Positions 27,383-36,285 of a DNA stretch of 64,000 nucleotides are shown here, piece by piece (within the stretch, counting starts at the first letter, position 1; each line of letters starts with the position of its first letter). Source of the DNA: an uncultured Prevotellaceae bacterium (GTDB lineage: Bacteria > Bacteroidota > Bacteroidia > Bacteroidales > Bacteroidaceae); assembly GCA_902783165.1 (NCBI GenBank), contig CACZPU010000021.1:1-64000 (forward strand), given 5' to 3'. Under the pieces are notes generated by a model, which made no database searches, was not told the origin of the DNA, and saw only the letters and a program-made list of their open reading frames with translations. A program made the translations under genes and the position numbers.

Positions 27383-28393
27383 CTAAAAAGCCTCGCGATA
27401 TTTTTTCTCATCCTTATCTTCAAGCATGCTTAGATAAGAACGGTAGCGGCTCCCAGCAATGTAATGCTCCTCCAAAGCTTTCCTTACAGCACACCCTGGT
27501 TCATGGGTATGTGTGCAGTTGCTGAAACGACAGTCTTTGGAGAAATGGAATATCTCTTTAAAGTAGCCGCAAATCTCCTCGGGCTCCATGTCGAAAGTGC
27601 CGAACCCCTTGATTCCAGGAGTGTCAATGAGCCACGAATTTGACTTGTTGCTTGCTAGTGACGTTGTAGTAGAAGGAGTATGACAGGCATCGGATTGTTG
27701 GGAATCGACCGTCGGCGCTACAGGAAGCTGTATCATTTCAGAAAAGGTGGTGGTGTGCATGCCTGTGTTGTGGGCTTCGCTGATTTCTGCAGTGCGCAGA
27801 TTGACGCCAGGCACCAGTCGGTTCAACAGCGTACTCTTCCCCACTCCACTGTTTCCACTGAACACGGTGGTTTTCCCTTCGAGCAACTTTCGCAACTGTT
27901 CAACGCCCTGGCCGGAAACGGCAGAAACAGCCACACACTGATAGCCAATTGTCTCGTATAGCGTGATCATCATTTCCTGATAGTGCAACTCATCGTCATC
28001 CAGCAGGTCTGTCTTGTTGAAAACAAGTATCACAGGGATGCGATAAGCCTCGGCACTTGCCAAGAAACGGTCTACAAAGGTGGTGCTTGTTTCTGGGTAA
28101 TTCACCGTGACTATCAACACGGCCTGGTCCACATTAGCTGCAATGATATGGCTTTGTTTCGAAAGATTGGGTGATTTGCGGATGATATAGTTTCTACGGT
28201 CTTCTATCGACGCGATAAAAGCAGTGCCCTCTTGGTTTGTGACAATCTCCACTCTGTCACCCACCGCCACAGGATTGGTGCTGCGAATACCTTTAAGACG
28301 GAAATTTCCTTTTATTTTCGACTCCACAGTCCTCCCCTCGTCCGTAAGGACGGTATACCAAGAGCCCGTGTTCTTTATCACTAACCCTTTCAT
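27383..28393 (-). CDS. rsgA: Ribosome small-subunit-dependent GTPase RsgA, with an insertion
   Basis: A 336-residue circularly permuted GTPase that checks and matures the 30S subunit. The order is OB-fold (about 1-70), G4 NKTD (126-129), G1 GNSGVGKST (180-188), switch HNTGMHTTT (208-216) and G3 DTPG (257-260). A zinc finger (C288, C293, H297, C301) follows. Between the switch and G3 lies a polar stretch at about 226-252, rich in Ser, Thr, Gln and Asn. In most RsgA proteins these two elements are separated by only a short strand, so this looks like an insertion. frr lies 128 bases upstream on the same strand. Confidence 0.95.
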   Translation of the reverse strand: MKGLVIKNTGSWYTVLTDEGRTVESKIKGNFRLKGIRSTNPVAVGDRVEIVTNQEGTAFIASIEDRRNYIIRKSPNLSKQSHIIAANVDQAVLIVTVNYPETSTTFVDRFLASAEAYRIPVILVFNKTDLLDDDELHYQEMMITLYETIGYQCVAVSAVSGQGVEQLRKLLEGKTTVFSGNSGVGKSTLLNRLVPGVNLRTAEISEAHNTGMHTTTFSEMIQLPVAPTVDSQQSDACHTPSTTTSLASNKSNSWLIDTPGIKGFGTFDMEPEEICGYFKEIFHFSKDCRFSNCTHTHEPGCAVRKALEEHYIAGSRYRSYLSMLEDKDEKKYREAF

Positions 28394-28521
28394 AAAACCA
28401 AGGAATCAGGAATCAGAAACCCAGTCACCAAAGCATCGCCCAAAGACAACACTGGCTTACCAAACATCCTGCTAAATATTGACAATTATACATTTCTGAC
28501 TACCAATTCCCAATTATCTGA

Positions 28522-29082
28522 TTACACGGTCATTATTTCCTTGTTCTTAGCCTCAATCAGTTCATCTATCTTCTTGATGAACTTGTCATGAAGTTTCTGT
28601 AGTTCGAGTTCGGCATCCTTCTCGTTGTCTTCCGAAAGACCGTCCTTAATGGCTTTTTTCAGTTTTTCCTTAATGTCGCCTCTTACGTTGCGAACCTCCA
28701 CCTTGGCTTTCTCGGCAATCTTGTTGCACTGCTTTGTCAACTCTCGGCGGCGCTCCTCGGTAGGCTGAGGGATGTTCAAACGAATCAGCTCGCCATTGTT
28801 CTCTGGTGTGATGCCCACATCACTAGCCATTATAGCCTTCTCTATGTCACGGATGGCCTTCTTGTCCCACGGGCGAATAGCGATAGTACGCGCATCGGGG
28901 CAGTTCACGCTCGCCACTTGGTTGAGTGGCACCATGCTACCGTAAGATTCTACACGGATGCCGTCGAGAATGGCCACGTTGGCGCGTCCTGCACGTATGC
29001 GGTTCAGGCTGTCCTCCAAAAACATAGCAGCCATTTCCATTCTCTCCTCACTCTCTTTCAATGTTGCTTTAACGTCAATCAT
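28522..29082 (-). CDS. frr: Ribosome recycling factor
   Basis: A 186-residue cytoplasmic factor that, with EF-G, splits the post-termination ribosome. RIRAGRANVAILDGIRVESYG, PLNQVASVNCPDARTIAIRPWDK and NDGELIRLNIPQPTEERR-type sequence cover the standard domains. The C-terminal helix ends KNKEIMTV. Length matches the family. A canonical promoter at 29120-29150 lies just upstream; rsgA follows and may be read through. Confidence 0.97.
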   Translation of the reverse strand: MIDVKATLKESEERMEMAAMFLEDSLNRIRAGRANVAILDGIRVESYGSMVPLNQVASVNCPDARTIAIRPWDKKAIRDIEKAIMASDVGITPENNGELIRLNIPQPTEERRRELTKQCNKIAEKAKVEVRNVRGDIKEKLKKAIKDGLSEDNEKDAELELQKLHDKFIKKIDELIEAKNKEIMTV

Positions 29083-29119
29083 ATATCAATTATTTATTTA
29101 GGTTTTCAGTTCCAACATA

Positions 29120-29150
29120 CAAAATTAGCGTTTTCTTCTGAATTGTGCAA
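29120..29150 (-). promoter_or_regulatory. frr: Promoter of frr
   Basis: Minus-strand TAATTTTG at 29127-29120 with TTG 20 bases upstream; the start codon is about 38 bases downstream. Confidence 0.6.
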
Positions 29151-29177
29151 CAATTTTCAAAAAAAACTCATCATTCA

Positions 29178-29639
29178 CTAACAATAAAGCGATTTCGCCA
29201 CAATGGCGCAGAGCCTTTCCAGGAACACTTTATCAGTTTCGTCGAAGGTAGCAAGTTCCTTGCTGTCAATGTCGAGCACGCCTACCACCTCATGAGACCT
29301 GTTAAACAGCGGCACCACAATCTCCGAGCGACTCAGCGATGAACAAGCTATATGCCCAGGGAACTCCTCCACATCGGGCACCACAAGTGTCGATTCCTGT
29401 TTCCAAGCTGCGCCGCACACACCCTTGCCATAGCCAATATGATAGCATGCCACCGGTCCTTGGAACGGTCCCAACGTCAGTTCGCCATTCTTCACCAGAT
29501 AGAACCCCACCCAGAAAAACTGCATCGTTTCTGCGATGGCCGCCGTCACATTGGCAAGTACGCCCACCTCGTTCTTCTCACCGTCCACAAGACTTTCCAC
29601 TTGTTGGAGCAGCAACTCGTATTTTTCTTTCTTCTCCAT
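29178..29639 (-). CDS. msrC: Free methionine-R-sulfoxide reductase (GAF-domain fRMsr)
   Basis: A 153-residue single GAF-domain enzyme that reduces free methionine-R-sulfoxide. Three cysteines are placed as in E. coli fRMsr: Cys65, Cys75 and Cys99, with the same 10 and 24 spacing. FFWVGFYLV, LGPFQGPVACYHIGYGKGVCG and SEIVVPLF match the family. It acts in the cytoplasm in repair of oxidised methionine. It lies 95 bases upstream of the frr start on the same strand, and no clear promoter of its own was seen. Confidence 0.92.
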   Translation of the reverse strand: MEKKEKYELLLQQVESLVDGEKNEVGVLANVTAAIAETMQFFWVGFYLVKNGELTLGPFQGPVACYHIGYGKGVCGAAWKQESTLVVPDVEEFPGHIACSSLSRSEIVVPLFNRSHEVVGVLDIDSKELATFDETDKVFLERLCAIVAKSLYC

Positions 29640-29733
29640 AATATATCTTTTCTTTGTAATTAGTTCATTTCTGTAGCCCCATACGGCTGTTCATGAGCAT
29701 TTATGCCACCATGCGAGCAAAAAATGTACGCCG

Positions 29734-29767
29734 TTTTCTTCATTCTTGATGAAAAATCGTAACTTTG
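29734..29767 (+). promoter_or_regulatory. Promoter of the PAP2 phosphatase gene
   Basis: TAACTTTG at 29760-29767 is a good -7 element; a TTTT at 29734-29737 lies 22 bases upstream as a weak -33. The in-frame ATG at 29746 is upstream of this element, so translation must start at 29812. Confidence 0.5.
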
Positions 29768-29811
29768 CACCCCAGAAACAACGGCAATACTGCATTACAT
29801 TCTCACACTCC

Positions 29812-30507
29812 ATGGCAAACGACACCATTTTCAACACCGTAAAACATCTCGACGACAGTATTCTGACAGCCATCAACTTCGATGGCCCCGACGCTTACGG
29901 ACTATTCTGGATGCTCTACACCGACCGGCTTACGTGGATACCGCTTGCCGTGGTAGTGCTCTATTGCCTTATGCGCCGTGGAGGCTGGCGCAACGCACTA
30001 TTGCTTGTTCTTTCGCTCGCACTCATGTTCATGCTTAGCGATTTCGTCGTGGCCAGCGTCATCAAGCCCCTTGTTGCACGTGTGCGCCCATCGCACGCCA
30101 CCGACCTGCAAGACATCCTCAGCTATTATCATGGCTATCGGGGAGGCCACTACGGATTCCCCTCCAACCATGCCAGCAACGGTTTTGCTGCTGCCACGCT
30201 GCTCATGCTGCTTTTCCGACAACGCGCCATCACTCTCTGCGCCTTCCTCTGGGCAGCAGGCTCTTGCTATTCACGCCTCTATCTAGGCGTGCACTATCCC
30301 ACAGACATCCTTGTCGGCGCCGTGTTAGGCATTTCATTTGCCCTGCTTGCCTACTACGTTTACAAGCAGAGCTACCTTTACGTAAGCCGCCGTTACTCTA
30401 TGCCACCTTTCAACCATATCCACCGCGACAGCCATCCCTGGGCCATTCTCGCCGTCTTTGCTCTCACCGTAATCGGCCTCGCCGTCTACGCCCTGCTCAT
30501 GACTTAG
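29812..30507 (+). CDS. PAP2 family membrane phosphatase
   Basis: A 231-residue inner-membrane phosphatase of the PAP2 superfamily (undecaprenyl-diphosphate, lipid A or phosphatidate phosphatases). The three catalytic motifs are KPLVARVRP, PSNHASNG (catalytic His) and SRLYLGVHYPTD. About six hydrophobic segments alternate with them. The substrate cannot be decided from sequence; undecaprenyl diphosphate recycling is the most common role for proteins of this size. The start at 29812 follows the promoter. Its stop codon shares four bases with the convergent rsmA stop. Confidence 0.92.
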   Translation: MANDTIFNTVKHLDDSILTAINFDGPDAYGLFWMLYTDRLTWIPLAVVVLYCLMRRGGWRNALLLVLSLALMFMLSDFVVASVIKPLVARVRPSHATDLQDILSYYHGYRGGHYGFPSNHASNGFAAATLLMLLFRQRAITLCAFLWAAGSCYSRLYLGVHYPTDILVGAVLGISFALLAYYVYKQSYLYVSRRYSMPPFNHIHRDSHPWAILAVFALTVIGLAVYALLMT

Positions 30508-31301
30508 TTCGCTATCCTTGCCGCCACCATGTTGGTCAGCTCCACAAATTGACTGATTGTGAGTTGTTCGGGGCGCTTGGTCATTATTTCCTCGGTGAAA
30601 AAGTCGACATTGGGCATGTCCCCATTTGTGAACAGCTGTCGCAGGCTCACGCGCAACATCTTCCGTCGTTGGTTAAACACCGTCTTCACCACCCGCCTGA
30701 AAAGTCGCTCGTCGCATCCTAGGTCGGTCACATCATTGCGTGTCATGCGTATGACTGCGCTCTTCACTTTTGGCGGAGGATTGAACACATTTTCGTCAAC
30801 TGTGAACAGATATTCCACACGATACCATGCCTGTATCAGCACAGAAAGGATACCATAGGCTTTCGTTCCCGGCTGTGAAGCGATGCGTTGCGCCACCTCC
30901 CGCTGAATCATTCCCGTGCAACAAGGAATCAGTTCCTTGTTGTCGAGCATCTTGAAAAAAATTTGCGAAGAAATGTCATAGGGATAGTTACCTGTAAGCA
31001 CAAATGACTGCCCGTCAAACACCCTTTTCAGGTCCATACGTAGAAAGTCCTCACCCAAAATGTTTTCCCTAAGTTGTGGGAAATGCTCATTGAGGAATGC
31101 CACACTCTCACGGTCAATCTCCACCACCTTCAGCGCTCGTGGTTTCTCCACCAAAAATTGCGTCATTACACCCATACCCGGTCCAACCTCCAATACAGGT
31201 AGCGCCGGACAGGCATCCACCGTATCGGCAATGGCACGTGCAATGTCTAAGTCGGTCAGGAAATGCTGGCCGAGATTTTTCTTCGGTCTTACTTGCTTCA
31301 T
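30504..31301 (-). CDS. rsmA: 16S rRNA (adenine(1518)-N(6)/adenine(1519)-N(6))-dimethyltransferase
   Basis: A 265-residue methyltransferase (KsgA/RsmA) that dimethylates two adenines near the 3' end of 16S rRNA late in 30S assembly. KKNLGQHFLTD at the N-terminus, VLEVGPGMGVMT (SAM-binding), VVEIDRE and the catalytic NYPYDISS (NLPY-type motif) are present. The C-terminal NQRRKMLR is family-typical. It has its own canonical promoter at 31394-31425. The 3' end overlaps the PAP2 gene by 4 bases (TTAG read as a stop in both directions). Confidence 0.97.
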   Translation of the reverse strand: MKQVRPKKNLGQHFLTDLDIARAIADTVDACPALPVLEVGPGMGVMTQFLVEKPRALKVVEIDRESVAFLNEHFPQLRENILGEDFLRMDLKRVFDGQSFVLTGNYPYDISSQIFFKMLDNKELIPCCTGMIQREVAQRIASQPGTKAYGILSVLIQAWYRVEYLFTVDENVFNPPPKVKSAVIRMTRNDVTDLGCDERLFRRVVKTVFNQRRKMLRVSLRQLFTNGDMPNVDFFTEEIMTKRPEQLTISQFVELTNMVAARIAN

Positions 31302-31393
31302 CAGTTCGTTTATAGTTACCTAGGCCATGCGTGTTGTCGCTTGTGGCGAAGCCTTCTTCGCCCCTTTGCTTTTGGTCTAGGTCGTTACACGCG

Positions 31394-31425
31394 CAAAGAT
31401 AGCACATTTCTTTCAAATGGCCAAA
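31394..31425 (-). promoter_or_regulatory. rsmA: Promoter of rsmA
   Basis: Minus-strand TTTG (31425-31422), 20 bases, then TATCTTTG (31401-31394): a full consensus match. Predicted leader about 85 nt. Confidence 0.75.
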
Positions 31426-31496
31426 TATTGTACAATGAGTTTGGATAGAGTTTTCAAAAGTAATAAAACATGTATATTAACAAGTTATTTTTCTTC

Positions 31497-31530
31497 AAAA
31501 GTGTACACGCAGCTTGTACACTTTTTTATT
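31497..31530. terminator. Terminator-like hairpin in the rsmA-fecR divergent region
   Basis: AAAAGTGTACA (31497-31507) pairs perfectly with TGTACACTTTT (31515-31525) around a 7-nt loop, followed by more T. No plus-strand gene ends here; the nearest, PAP2, stops about 1 kb upstream. It may end a small transcript, or be an operator or a relic. The 392-base region 31302-31693 otherwise shows only the rsmA promoter; no canonical promoter was found for fecR. Confidence 0.55.
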
Positions 31531-31693
31531 TCGTCGGAAAATGCAGATAATAGTTTACACCTATATACAAAATGCCCTTATTGAATAAAAAGAACAGTTT
31601 TTGTCCCCCATTTCCCAAATTCAGTCGTATCACTAGTAAACAACAAGAATATTAACCCTGCAAACAAGATATAATCTATAAATCCAAATATTT

Positions 31694-32839
31694 ATGAACA
31701 TTAACGAAATCATATATCATCAGATAATCGGCATTGCCTCTGAAGAAGAAAAGAAGCATCTAGAATCATGGCTCAACCTATCGCCCAAACATCGGGAACA
31801 GTTCGAGAAACTGATGGAAAACTGTGACTATTTGAACGACTATCAGCGCCATAGCCGCATTGATGTGGACAAGGCATGGGAAAAACTCATGATAATGGTA
31901 AAAGAAGAAGAGGGCGAAAACAAAAAACAAGCAAAGTCTTATTCCATCAAGTGGCTAATTCGAGTGGCAGCCTTATTCCTTTTTGTGGCTGGAGCCGGTT
32001 GGCTATTGCTTCATCGTGAAAGCAAACCAGAATTGCCATTGATTCCCGAAGCCGTGAGCCAAGCCATTACCCAAAGCACTGAAAGCGGCAAAAGTGCAGC
32101 CAAGGTGAGCATCAGGAAGAAGGGCAAGGAACAAATTCAGCAGGAGATTACGTCAGATGCCATGCTTGCCGTGTTGACAGGCAACGAGGAGGCCGTGTAC
32201 GAAATTGAGACACATCGGGGGAAAGAGTTCTGGGTAACCCTTCCAGACGGCTCGCGCGTACATTTAAATTATAATGCACGTTTGATTTACCCGAACCATT
32301 TCGTTGGCGACTCACGCCAGGTATTTGTCGAGGGTGAAGCCTATTTCTACATTGCCAAAGACAAAAGCCATCCTTTTGTAGTGAACACCAACAACGGAAT
32401 GTTAAAGCAATACGGCACAGAGTTCTATGTCAATGCGCCCAAAGAGTCCACTTCTGTAGTGCTCGTCAGTGGTTCGATAGGCGTCACGCCCAAAGAAGGC
32501 TCTGAGCGAATGATAAGACCTGGTCAGCAGGCTATATTCAATGTTCACAAGTCGTCTCTCAAGATTGAAGACGTTGACACATCGCTCTACACCGCTTGGA
32601 ACGAAGGCAGGATGGTATTCGAAGACTGTCCTCTGGAAAGTCTTATTGAAGTGATTGCCAAATGGTACGACGTGGACTACACTTTTACCGACAACAATCT
32701 ACGCGCCGTACACCTGTCTGGCACATTCGACCGCTATGGCACTCTCGCAGATATTCTCAATGCCATCTCTGAACTGACCAATGCAGAAGCAAGTCTACAA
32801 GACCACAAGGTAGTGTTAGGGAGAAAAGTAAAAAAATGA
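31694..32839 (+). CDS. FecR family anti-sigma factor
   Basis: A 381-residue inner-membrane anti-sigma regulator that takes a signal from a TonB-dependent transducer and controls an ECF sigma factor. The cytoplasmic N-terminal sigma-binding region is about 1-85. One membrane helix lies near 96-112 (WLIRVAALFLFVAGAGWLLL). The periplasmic FecR domain (about 180-280) has LPDGSRVHLNYNARLIYP, FVEGEAYFYIAKDKSHPFVV and VLVSGSIGV. A C-terminal DUF4974 (about 305-375; FEDCPLESLIEVIAKWYDVDYTF) follows. Unusually, the sigma gene is not upstream but lies at the far end of the locus on the other strand. The SusC gene begins 66 bases downstream. Confidence 0.93.
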   Translation: MNINEIIYHQIIGIASEEEKKHLESWLNLSPKHREQFEKLMENCDYLNDYQRHSRIDVDKAWEKLMIMVKEEEGENKKQAKSYSIKWLIRVAALFLFVAGAGWLLLHRESKPELPLIPEAVSQAITQSTESGKSAAKVSIRKKGKEQIQQEITSDAMLAVLTGNEEAVYEIETHRGKEFWVTLPDGSRVHLNYNARLIYPNHFVGDSRQVFVEGEAYFYIAKDKSHPFVVNTNNGMLKQYGTEFYVNAPKESTSVVLVSGSIGVTPKEGSERMIRPGQQAIFNVHKSSLKIEDVDTSLYTAWNEGRMVFEDCPLESLIEVIAKWYDVDYTFTDNNLRAVHLSGTFDRYGTLADILNAISELTNAEASLQDHKVVLGRKVKK

Positions 32840-32905
32840 CGCTATACTATATTATCCAAAACAATAACAACAAACATATATTAATTAATCATTTAAACGA
32901 TTCAC

Positions 32906-35900
32906 ATGAAAACAACCCAACGAAGAAAGACCCTGCTGGTTGTGCTCGTCACGGCATTCCTTTTCGTATGTCAGGCGGGATGGGCTCAGCAGGCGATTGA
33001 CAAGAGGGTTAGTGTAAACTTGCATTCTGTCAAGGTGACACAACTCTTCAACGAGCTTAACAAACAGACGGGTATCAATCTTGCCTACAACGCTGATGAA
33101 GTAGGAAAGCTGCCGCTCATCACGGTAGTGGAAAAAGATGTCACCGTCAGAGAGGTTCTCGACAAGGTGATGCCCCAGATTGGTTGCATCTATCAAGCTA
33201 AAGGCAACGTGGTAACTATCACGAAGAAGAGCCAGAAAGCTGTTCGTAAAATTACTGGGACCATTGTTGACGACAGTGGTGAGCCGCTAGTTGGCGCCAC
33301 GGTTCAAGTAGTGGGCAAGAACAAGTTTGGAGTAGCCGACCAGAATGGTAGATTCACTATCGACGACGTATCAGGCGATGACAAACTTCAAGTATCGTAT
33401 CTTGGTATGAAGACCATGACAGTACCAGCTCGCAATGGACAAATCACCATGGTTTCCGACAACCAAATTGGCGAAGTCGTCGTTACTGGTCTGATGAACT
33501 TCGACGCAAAGAACTTTACTGGAAATGCTTCCGTATATAATGGTGATGAACTGAAAGTGATGGGACACGAGAACATCATCAAGAGTTTAGCGTTGATTGA
33601 CCCGTCTATCTCGCTTACCGAGAATACAGAAATGGGTAGCGACCCGAATACCATGCCGAAAATCAGATTCCGTGGCGAAAGCTCTTTTCAAGGATTTGAA
33701 GCTATCGACAGATCTGGATTGGTAAGCGACCCCAACCAACCGCTTTTTATTCTCGACGGATATGAAACATCACTGGAGCGTATTGTTGACCTTGACATGA
33801 ACCGTGTGGAAAGTGTCACCATCCTGAAAGATGCTGCTGCAGCTGCCATTTATGGAGCAAGAGCAGCCAACGGTGTGATTGTTGTGAAGACCAAACGTCC
33901 TAAAGAAGGACAGCTTAGGGTGAGCTATACCATGGACTTGAACGCAGAATTTCCCGACCTCTCGAGCTATAATCTGCTCGATGCCAAAGAGAATCTGGAA
34001 CTTTACGACAGGCTCCACCTCTATCGCAACTACGATGGAACACTGAGACCAGAATATAACGAGATTGCAAAATGGGTAGCACAGGGTGTCAACACCGACT
34101 GGATGAGCCAACCACTTCGCAACTCTTGGAGCACTCGCCACTCCCTCAACCTTCAAGGAGGCGACAGTCGTATGCGCTACGGAGTGGATTTGAACTACAG
34201 CAACAAGCCCGGTGTGATGAAAGAGTCAAAACGCGACAACTATGGCATCGGTGTCGACCTGAGTTACAATGCCAATGACAAACTGCTGTTCTCCAACTAT
34301 CTGAACATCTACAAGACAAAGTCGGCAGAATCTCCTTACGGCAGTTTCGCTAACTATACAACCATCAACCAGTTCTATCCCATTTACGACAAGGACGGAC
34401 AACTGTACAAGTATTACACATACCCCAACGAATATGGCTCGACCAACAATTATTGGGGCAATGTGAGCAACATTCCTGTTAATCCGCTCTACGAAGCACA
34501 GGTGGGCAACAGCAGCGAGGCCAAAACCACCTCGTTCAATGAGAACTTTGCCTTCGACTGGCGCATCACCAATGCATTCCGACTGAACGGACGCATCAGC
34601 TACACACATTCGGAGAACAAGAGCGATGTATTCTTGTCGCCAAACTCAGCAACTTATACCGACTATGGAGAAGGTATGAGCGACCTCACTACTGAGCAGC
34701 AGATTCTGCGCGGACGATATACACATGCAGACACTGAACAGAACAGCATTGAAGGCAACCTCTTCCTGACCTATGCGCAACAGTTCAACAAGCACTTCAT
34801 CACCGCATCGGCTGGTTCATCACTCAGCGATTCAAAAAGTGTAGTCTATGGATTCACCGCCCAGGGATTTGGCGATAATGGACTGGCTGAGCCAGCCTAT
34901 GCTGCAGGTTACGAAAAAGGTGGCGTTCCGCAGAATTCTGAAGGTCATGCCAGATTGGCATCATTCTTTGCATCGGCCAATTATTCGTTCGATGACCGCT
35001 ACCTGCTAGACCTCTCCTATCGTCTCGACGGTAGTTCTTCTTTTGGCAACGACAAGAAGTCGGCACCTTTCTACAGTGCAGGTATTGGTTGGAATGTCCA
35101 CAACGAGAAATTCATCCAACAATTAAAAGTGGTGGATGTCTTCCGGCTACGTGCCACTTATGGTGAAGTAGGCTCTGTTAACTTCAGCCCCTATCAGGCA
35201 AAGGACGTGTATTCTTATACCACTACCAGCCGCTACGATGGCAATATTGGTGCCACACTGAAAGCACTCGGCAACCGCAACCTGAAATGGCAGACCACCA
35301 AATCGACCGAATTAGGACTCCAACTGGGCTTGTTTAAACTCTTCGACCTACAGGCCACGTATTACAACCGCCGCACTGTAGACATGGTGCTGCCTGTAAC
35401 CACAGCTCCATCAATGGGATTTGGTAGCTATACTGCCAATTTGGGTGAGATGCGAAACAGAGGTTGGGAAGTCGCCCTGCGAGCTTTCATAATCAAGAGA
35501 CCTCAACTGAATTTGTCTGTCTTCGCCAATGCCAGCCACAATTCCAACAAGATTATGAAAATATCTTCCGCACTTGAGTCGTTCAATAAGTCTACCGACT
35601 CTCGAACTGCAGGCATGAGCGACAACGAGTGGAAAGCAGCCACCCACAAACTGACCACTCGCTACGAGGAAGGACAGTCTACTACAGCCATCTATGCCGT
35701 ACGCTCATTAGGTATCGATCCCATGACAGGTGAAGAATTGTTCGTTACCAAGGACGGCCATCCCACGAAGGAGTGGAATTCCGACGACAAGATTGTGGTT
35801 GGCGATACCGAGCCTGATGTACGGGGCACTTTCGGATTGAACGCTGGATGGAAGGGACTCTATTTCAACCTCACCTTCCAGTATCAATTTGGAGGTCAGA

Positions 35901-36274
35901 CTTACAACCAGACTCTTGTTGACAAGGTGGAGAATTCCAACAAATACAAGAACGTTGACAAACGCGTGCTCACCGAAACTTGGCAGAAGCCAGGCGACGA
36001 GACCAAGTACAAAGCAAACTTGACCGACCGTCTCGTGCAATACTACACCTATGCCAGTTCACGTTTCGTACAGGACTACGACTTGCTGCAAATGGCGGCC
36101 ATGTCAATTCAGTACGAACTGCCCAGGACCTGGATTAAACCACTCAGCTTAGAAAGCGTTCGGCTCTCGTTCAACACTAGCGACTTGGGCTACTGGTCGA
36201 CAGTGAAACGCGAGCGTGGACTATCCTACCCATACTCCCGTACATTCACTTTCGGAATTCGTGTAAACTTTTAA
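32906..36274 (+). CDS. SusC/RagA TonB-linked outer-membrane transducer with STN domain
   Basis: A 1122-residue outer-membrane TonB-dependent transporter. The signal peptide ends near AGWAQ (about residue 27). An STN (secretin/TonB N-terminal) domain at about 30-110 identifies it as a signal transducer able to contact FecR. A carboxypeptidase-regulatory-like domain (about 115-190; GTIVDDSGEPLVGATVQV), plug domain (FRGESSFQG; GARAANGVIVVKTKR) and beta-barrel follow, with a final FTFGIRVNF strand. The substrate is unknown. It is followed by SusD; the next ATG overlaps its stop (TAATG). Confidence 0.95.
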   Translation: MKTTQRRKTLLVVLVTAFLFVCQAGWAQQAIDKRVSVNLHSVKVTQLFNELNKQTGINLAYNADEVGKLPLITVVEKDVTVREVLDKVMPQIGCIYQAKGNVVTITKKSQKAVRKITGTIVDDSGEPLVGATVQVVGKNKFGVADQNGRFTIDDVSGDDKLQVSYLGMKTMTVPARNGQITMVSDNQIGEVVVTGLMNFDAKNFTGNASVYNGDELKVMGHENIIKSLALIDPSISLTENTEMGSDPNTMPKIRFRGESSFQGFEAIDRSGLVSDPNQPLFILDGYETSLERIVDLDMNRVESVTILKDAAAAAIYGARAANGVIVVKTKRPKEGQLRVSYTMDLNAEFPDLSSYNLLDAKENLELYDRLHLYRNYDGTLRPEYNEIAKWVAQGVNTDWMSQPLRNSWSTRHSLNLQGGDSRMRYGVDLNYSNKPGVMKESKRDNYGIGVDLSYNANDKLLFSNYLNIYKTKSAESPYGSFANYTTINQFYPIYDKDGQLYKYYTYPNEYGSTNNYWGNVSNIPVNPLYEAQVGNSSEAKTTSFNENFAFDWRITNAFRLNGRISYTHSENKSDVFLSPNSATYTDYGEGMSDLTTEQQILRGRYTHADTEQNSIEGNLFLTYAQQFNKHFITASAGSSLSDSKSVVYGFTAQGFGDNGLAEPAYAAGYEKGGVPQNSEGHARLASFFASANYSFDDRYLLDLSYRLDGSSSFGNDKKSAPFYSAGIGWNVHNEKFIQQLKVVDVFRLRATYGEVGSVNFSPYQAKDVYSYTTTSRYDGNIGATLKALGNRNLKWQTTKSTELGLQLGLFKLFDLQATYYNRRTVDMVLPVTTAPSMGFGSYTANLGEMRNRGWEVALRAFIIKRPQLNLSVFANASHNSNKIMKISSALESFNKSTDSRTAGMSDNEWKAATHKLTTRYEEGQSTTAIYAVRSLGIDPMTGEELFVTKDGHPTKEWNSDDKIVVGDTEPDVRGTFGLNAGWKGLYFNLTFQYQFGGQTYNQTLVDKVENSNKYKNVDKRVLTETWQKPGDETKYKANLTDRLVQYYTYASSRFVQDYDLLQMAAMSIQYELPRTWIKPLSLESVRLSFNTSDLGYWSTVKRERGLSYPYSRTFTFGIRVNF

Positions 36275-36285
36275 TGGAAAGCGCT

